DNA of 64,000 bases from Strobilurus pachycystidiatus (taxonomy: Eukaryota; Basidiomycota; Agaricomycetes; Agaricales; Physalacriaceae), in the NCBI GenBank assembly GCA_019915135.1, contig JAHLMK010000001.1, positions 4,278,001-4,342,000 of the forward strand, read 5' to 3'. The position numbers were made by a program, and so were the translations under genes. The notes under the pieces were generated by a model, which searched no databases, was not told where the DNA came from, and saw only the letters and a list, made by a program, of their open reading frames with translations. Of this stretch, positions 25,116 through 35,435 are shown in pieces (position 1 is the first letter of the stretch; every line of letters starts with the position of its first letter).

Positions 25116-25451
25116 CATTGTTACATTGGGCCCCCGAGGCCTGATAAAATGATGGCGGGAGGTTTTAACATCTTGCTATGCACCAGAGGGCTTGTGCGTC
25201 GGCAAATATTCCCTAGTGAAACAATCCTGTTTCGGCCGTACGTTCTAATACTCATCATGGTTGGTTTCTGGGATCTATCAATTCCATGGAAAGCTCTAGT
25301 CAATGAACTTGACGGTCATCCTCTGACGCTCCTGTATACAGTATACTTAAAGTCAGAGGAAAGTAGCGGGCATGGGCGTCGTCGAAATCTTAAACTTGCG
25401 TTGCCCTGATAGTTTGTTCATAATATGATATGTACTGTATGCTAGATATGA
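25116..25451. other. Duplicated 3' flank of F-box copy F2
   Basis: Noncoding; aligns with 19935-20246. Part of the repeated unit. Confidence 0.6.
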
Positions 25452-26001
25452 TTGCACATCAATCTGAGTCTCCAACACCATTCGATACTCACGAGTCACG
25501 AACTTGAGGCGGAGGATGAGTTCCGTGAAATTGAAAGTATCATCCTCTTCCGACTTTCGACTCTGGGTGTGTGGGTGGCTCGACGTCGGCTCTACCAAAG
25601 AATAGCTCAGATGATCTTCGAAGACTCTGCTCATGACGATACCCGAGTCACGGCGCGGCTGCGAGAGGGTAGTACGACGAGTGGAAGCCATTGGAGTGGA
25701 CGCCCCACACGGCCCGTATAAACTGATGGTACCGCATAGACTAAAGTCGCCGCTTCAGAGACATCGTTCTGGCGTGGTTGAGAGAGCGCCTCAGCTTGTC
25801 GGCATAACTCTCTGACTGCAGACCATGTTCGGAGAAGTCGAGACAAGCATCAGTGATGACGCGATGACACCCAATGAATGGGGAGAACTGGGACCTTTGG
25901 CAGCGTCGAGTTGTCAAGCGGTCCTGGCCTTTCGAGGACATGGTCGATTTGGTTGATTTGGACGCGTAGGATGGGCTGCTTGGCTTCAATGTGTAAGTCA
26001 T
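25452..26001 (-). pseudogene. REV3 5'-end fragment, copy R3
   Basis: Carries the same 45-bp inversion (25552-25596) and the same deletion of about 90 bp as R2. Unlike R2, a 1-bp loss near the start puts the first ATG out of frame with the PILRVQINQID segment. It lies directly upstream of, and divergent from, the intact TRAPPC13 gene. Confidence 0.85.
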
Positions 26002-26131
26002 GGCATTGGTGGCAAGACACGAGCGAAAGGGAGGGCAAAGGGAGGGCACTCGATTGGGTCGGATCATGGCAAGAGGCAAGACGCGGCTTACCCTTGGACC
26101 ACCATCACCAACCACATAAGTTACCGTCTTG
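26002..26131. promoter_or_regulatory. Promoter copy P3 (drives TRAPPC13)
   Basis: Third copy of the divergent promoter, about 130 bp. The side nearest TRAPPC13 (the GACGCGGCTTACCCTTGGAC core) is best kept; the REV3 side differs more from P1 than P2 does. It should still drive TRAPPC13 rightwards. Confidence 0.65.
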
Positions 26132-28209
26132 ATGGAGGGTCCCTCGCACTTGTTGGCGCTCAAAGTCATGAGGGTCTCGGTGCGCGCTGTGATTTTACCA
26201 TTCGATGCTTGCGAATTCAAGTATAAAACAGCGGCCGTCATTAGCGAACGCATGGCAGCCATTCTACTCAAGCTCACCGTCGTTCTCAGTCCGTACCGTT
26301 CCCAAACGAGGTCCCTTCCGAGCTCTAAAGCATGAATAGGCTCACTCCACCGCGTCGATAATGTCTCTCCAAGGCAGTACACCACTCTCTGGCCATCCAA
26401 AGACTCTGAGAGACTTCACGCAGGCGACGGAGCTGCTCACTCTTCCTGCTTCGTTTGGATCAATACAACTCGGGGAGACTTTCTCGAGCTGTCTCGCTGT
26501 CAACAACGAGGCTCAAGTGGAGGTGGGCGGTGTCACAATGACGGTGGAGATGCAGACCATGACCGTCAAAGTCCTGCTTGCCGAATTTGGAGGTCCGGAC
26601 TGTCGTCTAGCAGTCGGGGACACTCTTGAACACGTTATTCAACACGAAATCAAGGAATTAGGACAACACGTTCTGGCCTGTACTGTGTCGTATCGCCTAC
26701 CGCCTGGTGTTCGTATATCTGGTCAGAATCAATCCGAGGATAACGCGGATCCAACTCTACAAACCTTCCGCAAATTCTATAAGTTTGTGGTGCGTTCGTC
26801 ACTTCACTTCGGCAACGACGGCCAAGTCTGACCTCTTCCAGGTCACCAACCCGTTATCTGTAAAGACCAAAGTTCACACTCCACGTTCACCTTCGGCCGC
26901 GTTGAGCATGAAAGAGCGGGACAAAGTCTTCCTAGAAGTGCACATCCAGAACATGACACAAGAACCAATCTGGTTTGAGCGCATGTTGTTCGAGTCCGCC
27001 GAGGGTTGGGATGCAGAGGACGTGAATTACACCTCGCCCGTCGGGGAGGCAGAGAGCCTCTTCTCCGGGTCATTAGAATTGTTGCATCCGCAAGATATGC
27101 GCCAGTACATTTACATTCTCCGCCCCAAAATTCTGACCCTAGAGCCCCCGATCTTCACTCCTGGGAGCAGTATCCCCCTCGGCAGATTAGATCTCTCCTG
27201 GCGTTCATCGTATGGCGAACCTGGTCGTCTTCTCACTTCCATGCTGTCACGCCGCGTACCAGTACCCCAGTCGACACCGAAACCGAACCAGCCGGCATCA
27301 GCCCTACCTCCATATCTCAAACGCACTGTCGTTGCATCTGCGCCAGGTGCCACTCCGAGAACGCCCCAAACACCTTCACGTCCAAATTCCCCAGGCCCTA
27401 TGTCGCGTCCAGACTCTCCGTTCAGAAATCGTCCCGGGTCCATGGGCCCCGCACGCGTGACCTCCCCACCCCCAGCCTCACAGGCCAATCCAGTAGCACC
27501 TCTTGATGTCAACCTTGTTGTACGAGACATCGACAGGAGCTCAGTGAAGGTCCAACACCCATTCACCGTCAAACTGGCCTTGACAGTTGCCACGTCCATC
27601 CCTTTCGACAAGCGTCATTACAACCGTGTTGTGTCTTTCGCGGTGCAGTACATCGAGCCTCAGACGAAGATCACACCCATTGCTCCTCCGGTGAACCTAA
27701 TAAATTCGGAGCCTTTCACGCGAATACCTTCGTCTGGAATGTCTACACCTACACAGTCACCAACGACTACAGCATTCAATTCCCCTGTCTCTCAACAACG
27801 CACTCTCGTAGCGTCACCAAAGCAGACTCTGATAGACCTCGGGAATGAGCAGACTCAGGTCCTTCTTCCGCTCCCATTATCGGATTCTCTTGCGCGCGCC
27901 GGCGACTCCCAAGGGATCACATATCACGGACCGTCGGCTATCGTGCTTGAACCGGTCCAGCTGGTCGATGTCGACGCACAGGCTGCAGACCCCAGAAAGG
28001 TTCATGCCGTCCAAGAATTCGAGCTCACTTACATTGCTCTGCGGCCGGGCTTCAAGGTGTTTGGCGGGCTTAGGATTCTACTGATAGAGGACAAGTTTGT
28101 CGGGGGCACAGTGACAGAGGACGAAATGAACGGTCCGGGGAGGACGGCACAAACTCTGAAGGAGTGGGATGTCATTGGAGAGGTGTGGGTTGCTTCCGAG
28201 TCAGAATAG
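26132..28209 (+). CDS. TRAPPC13: TRAPP complex subunit 13
   Basis: Four exons: 26132-26179, 26232-26288 (a 57-nt mini-exon encoding RPSLANAWQPFYSSSPSFS), 26340-26789 and 26842-28209. Together they encode 640 residues. Conserved family blocks: HLLALKVMRVS at the start; LLTLPASFGSIQLGETFSS, the family signature; VFLEVHIQNMTQEPIWFER; then a disordered proline/serine-rich insertion (about 27250-27480) before the C-terminal beta domain. TRAPPC13 is a late-joining subunit of TRAPPIII-type complexes, which activate Rab1/Ypt1 in ER-Golgi traffic and autophagy. The mini-exon makes the N-terminus match the family; a simpler two-exon reading omits it. The gene's own 5' end has been copied twice upstream. 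Confidence 0.9.
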
Positions 28210-28698
28210 GTTCAGAGATGCCCGATTCTTCGACAACTTGTCATGTAACTCATCCTCTCACTCCACAAGACTCTTGAAGTGGGCGCCTCTAGCGAAAAAA
28301 AGTACACTGGTACAGTACGAGCGGCGCCAAGTGAAAAGGTACCCCTGATCTGCAACCTTCTGCAACTTGTTCCCTGTCTCAGGTGTCTGTATTCCGGAGT
28401 GCCTTTAAGTTTCACGTTCTCTTGACCTTTGCCAGTCCTTTGCCACGCACGGCATCATCAATAGCCGGATACCGAAGCTGACACTTTGATCATAGGTCTC
28501 GCTCTTGGCCGATGCGTGTTTCTTGGTCTCGGCAGCAGCCAGTCCACGCCAACATCAACATCGATTGAAATTGGTGGTTGTTCTGTCATAACCATTGACC
28601 GACAGAATGCTACGATGAAGCGATTGCCGCTCTCCCGATAATAAAAGTCCATGTGTGCAAGGCTTCCTCAGTGAACATCGCTCCGCCTACGCTTTGCC
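28210..28698. other. Intergenic TRAPPC13 / SNG1-like
   Basis: 489 bp between two genes on the same strand. It holds the TRAPPC13 3' end and the promoter of the next gene. No other gene seen. Confidence 0.4.
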
Positions 28699-30334
28699 AT
28701 GAGCCGACTATCGACATTACTTCAAGAGAGACGAATCAAGAAGGGCCGTCCACTCTACGCCTCCAACTTCTTCGACCTACCGGAACGCACAGTCTTTCTG
28801 AAGATCTTCTTGCTCGCATCTTTTCTCTTCATTGTTCTTATGTTCGGGGTATTCAGCATATACTGGGGCGCCCTTTGGAAACTTCCCGCCCATCCTCTGC
28901 CTGGCTGGGTGGTAGATCTAGACGGTGGCTCAGTCGGACACGCGGTATCGACCGCATTGTTGCAGAGTAGTCAATCGGGATCAAAAATAGCATGGGAGAC
29001 CTGGTCAGGAAGCACTGATGTCAACGAGATTGGCACGCTTGTACGAGAAGAACATACGTGGGTAGCCGTCGTTGGTTAGTTCTTCATATTCTTCCTATCA
29101 ATGGCATGCTCACATCAAGCGAGCGTCACAGTCAACGCAAATGCGACTACCAATCTGCTCAACGCCTCTTCTGGTTATGACCCCACTAAAGCGGTCACAT
29201 TGTTCGGTGTTGAAGCTCGGAACGAGAACGCCTTGTACGTGTCTTTGAATCTCTCATATATGCTTTCTTTATCACAACTGCTAACTTACTGCCATCTTCA
29301 GCCGGAATATCATCCGCCCAGTTGCAGTAGCCACCCTGACGGCTGTCTTCCAATCCTTTGCCGAGCAACACGTTCAGAATATTCCCTCTGACGCGTTCAC
29401 TGCTCTGGTGGCCGTGGCCCCACAGGCGATTACTAGCCCTATATCATACACGCTCGTCAATCTTGCTCCGTATGATGTTCCAGTGTAAGTAGTGCATCTC
29501 TCTGCGTATCTGGTCGTACTCAAGCATCGCATAGAGCCTCTGCGATGACCTTCGTCGGGCTGATTTACCTGCTCATCATCTCGTTCTTCATCATCATGAT
29601 AGGCGTGAACGCGCGTCAAATGTCAGGTATCGAGACTTTGCTAACAACGAGCTCCCTGATTCGCCTTCGAATCGCATGCATAGCCGTCACGTACTTCTTC
29701 CTGTCTCTGTTTTACTCGCTGTTGAGCGTGGCGTTTCAAGTCGACTTTACGAGGAAGTAAGTACAACCTATGGTCTACCCCTAATTGGTCATGACACTGA
29801 ACCTTTAATGTCAAGATTCGGCCAGTCGGGTTTCCTGGTATTCTGGGGCATCAACTACACGGCAATGCTGGCCGTCGGGTTCGCGCTCGAGGCCATGCTT
29901 TCCCTAATGACGCAACGTTTTGTCCCATTCTTCATGATCTTCTTCGTTATTGGTAAGTGTTCTTCAGTACGTTGAACAATTCGGGACGTGACCGACATTC
30001 TCTATGAATAGCGAACACCTCTGTGTGCTTCATGCCCATTCAAGTGCTTCCTGGGATATTCAAATACGGATACATCATGCCCTTCTACAACGTTTCCTGT
30101 GTTGTCCGGACTATACTCTTCGGCACCAAAAATCAAGGTGACTCGCCTCGATTCCAAGATCCAGTGTGAATGATCATTTACATTTCTGTAGTGGGACTCC
30201 ACTTTGGAATCCTCATTGCTTGGGTCGTTCTTTCGCTTTTCACTCTGCCCTTCTTCACCTGGATAACGAGAAGGCCAGCGGTACGCAGAGCCCAGATGGA
30301 TGCAAGTGATGCGACGGTAAACGAGAAGTCCTAA
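28699..30334 (+). CDS. SNG1-like membrane protein (DUF3533)
   Basis: Six or so exons. A hydrophilic N-terminus (MSRLSTLLQERRIKKGRPLY) leads to a first membrane segment (IFLLASFLFIVLMFGVFSIY). A long extracytoplasmic loop follows (VVDLDGGSVGHAVSTALL, typical of the family), then about five C-terminal membrane spans (for example FVGLIYLLIISFFIIMIGVN and the PFFMIFFVI / IFKYGYIMPFYN region). It ends at TAA 30332-30334. This one-plus-five layout with the conserved loop matches DUF3533, the family of yeast Sng1, which gives resistance to nitrosoguanidine and affects membrane lipid asymmetry. The substrate here is unknown. All introns preserve the frame. Confidence 0.8.
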
Positions 30335-30864
30335 TGAATTAAACTATGTATCTCGCTATAATCTCACTGTTGAAATCATCACAATAAGGCAGCGTCTATC
30401 ATGTAGAACCTGTATAGAACAGATCTCGAGAGTTCGGGACAAGTCCCGATCAGGTTACCCTTTCGGGACCGCACGCGTGCGCGTGAACATCTTGCTTGTC
30501 GCGCTCATCTCGTTCCATTCGAAATCTCCCATTCTCTTTCCATTACTCCCCAACATCCGCCAATTTCGACCCCACCACCCGCTATCACCTTTTGATTGGG
30601 CTCACACTTGGTATGTTTTGGTCAATCCGACTCCTTTCCTTCAGTTCTTGTGAAGTGTATCCAACGTCGACAGCCAGATACCTTCCCTCACCAACCTCCT
30701 GTTCTCTCTTAACCGCTTTGCGTTCCTTAAACCGCACAAAACTTACTACTACCACTATGTTTAGATTTCCAGATTGGCCGTTACACGATCATCAGCACGC
30801 TCATTCATTGGCTTATCACCACACAACCTTCTTCCCCAACTCCTCCTCCTTCCCTATCTCTGCA
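30335..30864. other. Intergenic SNG1-like / BUD13
   Basis: BUD13 promoter and leader. The frame of BUD13 stays open for about 120 codons upstream with in-frame ATGs, but the residues are low-complexity and the family starts at the chosen ATG. Confidence 0.4.
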
Positions 30865-31889
30865 ATGGCCGACATGAAGGCTTACCTTGCGGAGAAGTAC
30901 ATGTCCGGTCCTAAAGCAGACGCAATATTAGCTCGCACAGGATCGAAAAAGAAGAAGCGCAAGGCAAACACCGCCGCGCCCACAGCAAGTGCTTCTCTCG
31001 TTAAAGACGATGATGCGGGCTGGGGCGGCCCTGCAGTGCAAGAGGAGAACGATGACGCGGTAGAGGCCGTCGTGGCATCAGATAGGGCATTCAAGAAGCG
31101 GAAACGCGAAGGAGAGGAAGGGTCCGGTTGGGCAGTCATACGCGAACCAACGCCACCACCACCAGAGGACGAGAAACCACAGGTCGTAGAGGAGACACCA
31201 TTCGTTGGTGGTCTGGTCTCGGCGAAACAGCTGAAGAAGGTGTTACCGCAAGTGCAAGCCACCACGGCGGCGGATAGCAGCATCACGGCAGAGGAGATCG
31301 CCCAGGCGCAGGAGACCGTCTATCGCGATGCTACGGGACGGAAGATTGACACCAAGGCCGCGCGCGCAGAGGCTGCGAGGAAGAAGCGTGAAATGGAGGA
31401 GAAGGAGGCGCAGAAGATGGAGTGGGGCAAGGGGTTGACTCAGAGAGACCAGGTTCAGCAGAACAAGAAGGAGTTGGAGAAGCAAAGGTTGAAGAAGGGA
31501 TTCAGACACGCCGATGATGCCGACTTGAACGAGGAGCAGAAAGCCAAGGAGCTCTGGAACGATCCGGCGGCGGCGTTTTTGACTGTACGTTCAGCATTGC
31601 GTGGCGAAGTGGTTCCTGATATTTTCTCTCTAGGAAAAGTCGAAGAAGTCGAAAGGGCCCAAACTACCGCAATACAACGGGCCAGCTCCCCCACCAAATC
31701 GCTTTGGAATACCGCCAGGTTACCGATGGGATGGCGTTGGTATGTCTAGATTGCTTGTGCTCCGACAATTGTTGATGTATTACGCTGGTAGATCGCGGAA
31801 ATGGCTTTGAGAAGAAACTCTTCCAGACCAAGAATGACAGGAAGAGGAGAGGACTCGAAAGTTACCAGTGGGGTGCAGAGGACATGTAA
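30865..31889 (+). CDS. BUD13: Pre-mRNA-splicing factor BUD13/CWC26
   Basis: Exons 30865-31584, 31634-31739 and 31792-31889 sum to 924 nt and encode 307 residues. It starts [20 protein letters not shown], the conserved BUD13 N-terminus. A lysine-rich acidic middle follows, then [13 protein letters not shown] and the C-terminal blocks [21 protein letters not shown] and SYQWGAEDM, which are the family signature. Bud13 is a subunit of the RES (retention and splicing) complex with Snu17 and Pml1; it joins the activated spliceosome and promotes splicing and nuclear retention of pre-mRNA. In a genome with many short introns it is expected to be essential or nearly so. Intact. Confidence 0.93.
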
Positions 31890-32075
31890 CGTCTTGTATA
31901 TTAACGTGCACGCATCTACAGTTATCTATCCTTCTCCACGAATACGCTATGTATTCAGTTGGCTCACACTCTGTTCAGACAGCGTCTACGACAATATCAG
32001 ATCTCATTAATTACCATTGTCCAGATATCGATGCTATTAGCGTGGTATACTAGTGACTACTGTCCATGTCGTCGT

Positions 32076-33901
32076 TCAAGCCGTGACCCATGGCTGACTG
32101 ACGAGCTGCTGAACGCTTATTAGCGCGCGGTACCGCACGTCAGAGTCCGAGTGGGTCATGAGCTCCATTACACGCGTCTTTCCGCCAAGGTCTGTTACAA
32201 GTCTGGAGGGAGCATAATTAGTTCACGATCAAGGACATCTAGAGAAGAACGCCTACTTCTTTCCGCGCTCGTAGTGCTTCACGTACTGGCCGACGTCGTG
32301 AGCGGCGACTGCAAGTACGATGGGGTCCGTCGACTCGTTGAGGAGCTTCAGAAGCGTCCTAACGTGACATCAGCAAAATGCCACTGAAGTGAGGCTGAGG
32401 ACGACGTACTTGAGCTGCTCTGCGTCATGCTCGTTGAGTTTGGTCGCGTTCTCCTTCCAGAAGTCATCAGATTCGTGAACCGGAGACCATGACAAGTGTC
32501 CCGAGGACAATTCTGATGCATATTCGTCGTAGGTGCTGTCAAAGATATCAGAATATGTCGTGTAGACCTTGCGTAGACTAACGTTAGACTTTGGAAGTTG
32601 ACAGTCAGCTCATCGCGGAGGAACTGGATATCCTCCATTATATCTTCGTCGGACCATTTTCTCCCAGCGAGATTCGTGACAAAGGGAAGGAGCTGAGAGA
32701 CAAGCATGGCAGGAAGGTTAGCCTCCGGAGCCTTAACAACGAGATTCTACGACGGAGATTAGACCAGAAAGCACAATATCACTAACTGCATACCTTGAAC
32801 GTCGCAACAATCACACGGATGACCTTTTCTTTTATCGCACCTTTCGCGACGTCGACCAGGAGTGGTATGATGTTGCACTTTCTACGTGGCTTTTAGTTAC
32901 GGGAACGAGGAGCAAGTGGGAATACTGACTTGTCAATCTCCTCAGCAATATTCTGCTCAAAGGACAGGAGCCACAGTGAGAAAACAACTTGGTAGCTCAT
33001 TTGAGACGAGGGGTTGTGTCGCAGGATCTCCATGAATCTGCCAAGGACGCGTTGGATGAAGTCAAACACTAGGAGAATGTCGAGTACCCGTTGGTGATGC
33101 CTTGAATTGACCAAACAGCTTGACGACAGTCCTGTCGTGTTAGAAGAGTCTCTAGGCATTGAACAGCGAGATCGCGTTTGTTGGCAGAAGGGTCCTGGAC
33201 AAAAGACGCCATGGCAGTAAGATAAGTGTGGACAATGTGACTGGGTATTGGGGTGGCTGGATCTCCGCTGGGACATCGAGTTAGGTCTAGTGAGGAATGA
33301 GAAGAAGTAATAGCGTTTATACCAGAACAAGACGGTAAGGATCTGGGCAGCCTTGAGTTGGGTGAATTCATCATCGCTTTCCGATAGAGCTCTGGGAGGC
33401 GGCTATGTATAAGCGCGGACGGAAGCATGCTGTGGACGACGTACTTGAGGAGCGGCCCGTGCGGAAGATCTGGCTCGGTATTGACGGTGCGGGTGTACAG
33501 AGCGACACGTTCGTCGTGATCTGCTTGGGCGTAAGACGTGGATGAACCGGGAGCGAGAAACAGACGCACCGACGAGCGAGTCGGCAATGAGGACGAGGAT
33601 GATCTGAATGGTGTCGACGCGGGTGAGCTTCTTGAGCAGCCGCAGGTACAACAGCGCATATGCGGGGCCGTCCGAGAGCAGCACCGACTCTATCTTGGCC
33701 TTGGGCTGGCGGTCGACCTTCTTGATGAGGGCCAGTTCGTCCAAGGTGACGAGGTCTGCACGCTGGTAGCCCTGTGTGCTCATTGAGCCCGACGACGGCG
33801 GGGGCGGCGGGGCATGCGCTCACCTCCCACGGCACGGACTTCGACCGGACATTGGCCGACGCGGACTTGAGATAGTCATTTGATACCAGCGAGAACGACA
33901 T
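32076..33901 (-). CDS. VMA13: V-type ATPase subunit H
   Basis: Multi-exon gene starting at 33901 ([20 protein letters not shown], then [20 protein letters not shown]) and ending at TGA 32076-32078. N-terminal HEAT-like repeats include [20 protein letters not shown]. The C-terminal domain includes [20 protein letters not shown] and [19 protein letters not shown], the most conserved part of subunit H. This regulatory subunit of the V1 sector is needed for ATP-driven proton pumping into vacuoles and silences ATP hydrolysis of free V1. It is divergent from the mL46 gene with 107 bp between starts. Confidence 0.92.
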
Positions 33902-34008
33902 CGCTGCAGATGATGAAACCGAAGCCAGGGCCCTCGGCAGTACTGACTGAGCCACGTGGGAGAATATTCGAATTAATTTGGATTTTCCGCTTTATTTCCC
34001 GTACCGTG
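33902..34008. promoter_or_regulatory. Divergent promoter VMA13 / mL46
   Basis: Only 107 bp separate the two start codons, so both promoters overlap here. AT-rich patch at about 33970-34000. Confidence 0.55.
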
Positions 34009-35033
34009 ATGTTGCCTCGAAGCCTGCTGTCGACATGTAGTCGGCGCTCACTATGTATGCACTGCGCTTGCCCTGTTCCGTGCCTTTGCTCATATCTGCC
34101 TGCTAGACTCCCGCTCCTTCGCCACCGCTGTCGCCGACGTCGCAGACTCTCCCTCCGCCAGCCCTCCGCCTCCTCCGAAAAATGGCGCCAGGCCTATTGT
34201 CAAGACTGCCATCGTGCTCAACCGCTCCCCATTCCTCACCCGCACTCCGTCATCGTTCGAAGCCGCGTACCACAGCTACCAGGGCCGGATACGACGCGCA
34301 CTTCACAATCCATTCCCTTACGACTTTTACTTCAAGGAAGGATCCATCCTCGAGACGCGGTTCACTGTCGAGGAGCGAAAGCGGGAAAGAGAAGCATTTG
34401 GCTCTACGTTTGGGCTGGACGACGACCTTGACCCGGAAAAGGCGGCGGCGGCACGGGCAGCTGCTGCCCAGCTCGCCGAGCAGGAGGGTGAGCACGAGGA
34501 GATGATGCCTCGTCAGCATCCGTCCGACATCTCTGGCGACATGCAAAGCCTGGATCGACAAGGCGCGCGTAACATATACCTTCTGATCAAGGCGTCGCAA
34601 AACGGCAAGGACTTTTGGCGGTTCCCTGAAGGCGGTATAGAGAAGCAAGAGCTACTGCACCAGGCATGTATAGTCTTCGAATGTCCTCTCGCACAATCGT
34701 AACATCGTACAGGCTGCGCAACGAAACCTTTATGCGGAATGCGACAAGTTTATGGACACATGGATTGTCAGTCGAAGTCCTATGGGCGTCTACCATCCTC
34801 CACCAAGCGGGTCACGACCGGTAAGCCTATCATAACAGCTGCCACATCTATCTTGATTGACTATTGCTCCTCGCTAGGTATCCACGTTCCTCTACAAGGC
34901 GCACATAATGGCGGGACAGGTCCGACCAGCTGAAGGAATCACAGACTTTGCGTGGTTAACCAAGCAGGAGATAGAGGGCAAAGTTGACCCGCACTACTGG
35001 CAGGGAGTAAAGGATGTTTTATCCGACTACTGA
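34009..35033 (+). CDS. MRPL17: Mitochondrial ribosomal protein mL46
   Basis: Exons 34009-34036, 34107-34663, 34713-34820 and 34878-35033 sum to 849 nt and encode 282 residues. The N-terminus MLPRSLLSTYSRSFATAVAD is a typical basic mitochondrial presequence, followed by a proline-rich linker. The mature part has IVLNRSPFLTRTPSSFEAAY, the signature KDFWRFPEGGIEKQELLHQAA... across an exon join, and TWIVSRSPMGVYH. It belongs to the mL46 family (yeast Mrpl17), a Nudix-fold protein of the mitochondrial large ribosomal subunit. The second intron (34664-34712) appears to use a GC donor (CAG|GCATGT) with a normal CAG acceptor, because no GT donor keeps the conserved frame. Confidence 0.9.
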
Positions 35034-35435
35034 GCGCTATATTATATCTAAGTATACATATAATTTTTTCCCACCTGTGTTGCGTTGGCATTCCATGAAG
35101 GGAAGCGCGTCATATACTCTCTTCCTCTTTCCCTCGCCTGCTCAGCGTCATCTCGGGATATCCTTCTCTGAAAAAGCACTATGTCCTGTCGATATCAGCT
35201 GAATGCGCGCCACTGCGTGATTGTGCTGTTCTTACGTCGCGTGGATTGGCATCTGGCATCCACTTACTTTAGGTTACAATCAACGCTACATGAATCCGTA
35301 ATACAGCAAGTTGATGTCTTACAGAGTTCATTAACGCTGTCAAAGCTCCGGTAACACGACTCGGTTCGAAAATCCTTCACTACAAAGTCAGTTCACGAGA
35401 CTACCATCGGCCGCAATTATCTCCCTCCGACCACC
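35034..35435. other. Intergenic mL46 / DEDDh-like gene
   Basis: About 400 bp without a gene. It holds the mL46 3' end and the next promoter. Confidence 0.4.

Noticed and set aside
25741..26400. 219-codon minus-strand ORF over the REV3 fragment and TRAPPC13 start
   Set aside because: It mixes out-of-frame REV3 fragment with antisense TRAPPC13 exons and has no independent support.
30496..30864. Upstream extension of BUD13 in the same frame
   Set aside because: The residues are low-complexity and unlike the family; BUD13 proteins start close to the MKAYLAEKY motif, so the ATG at 30865 was chosen.
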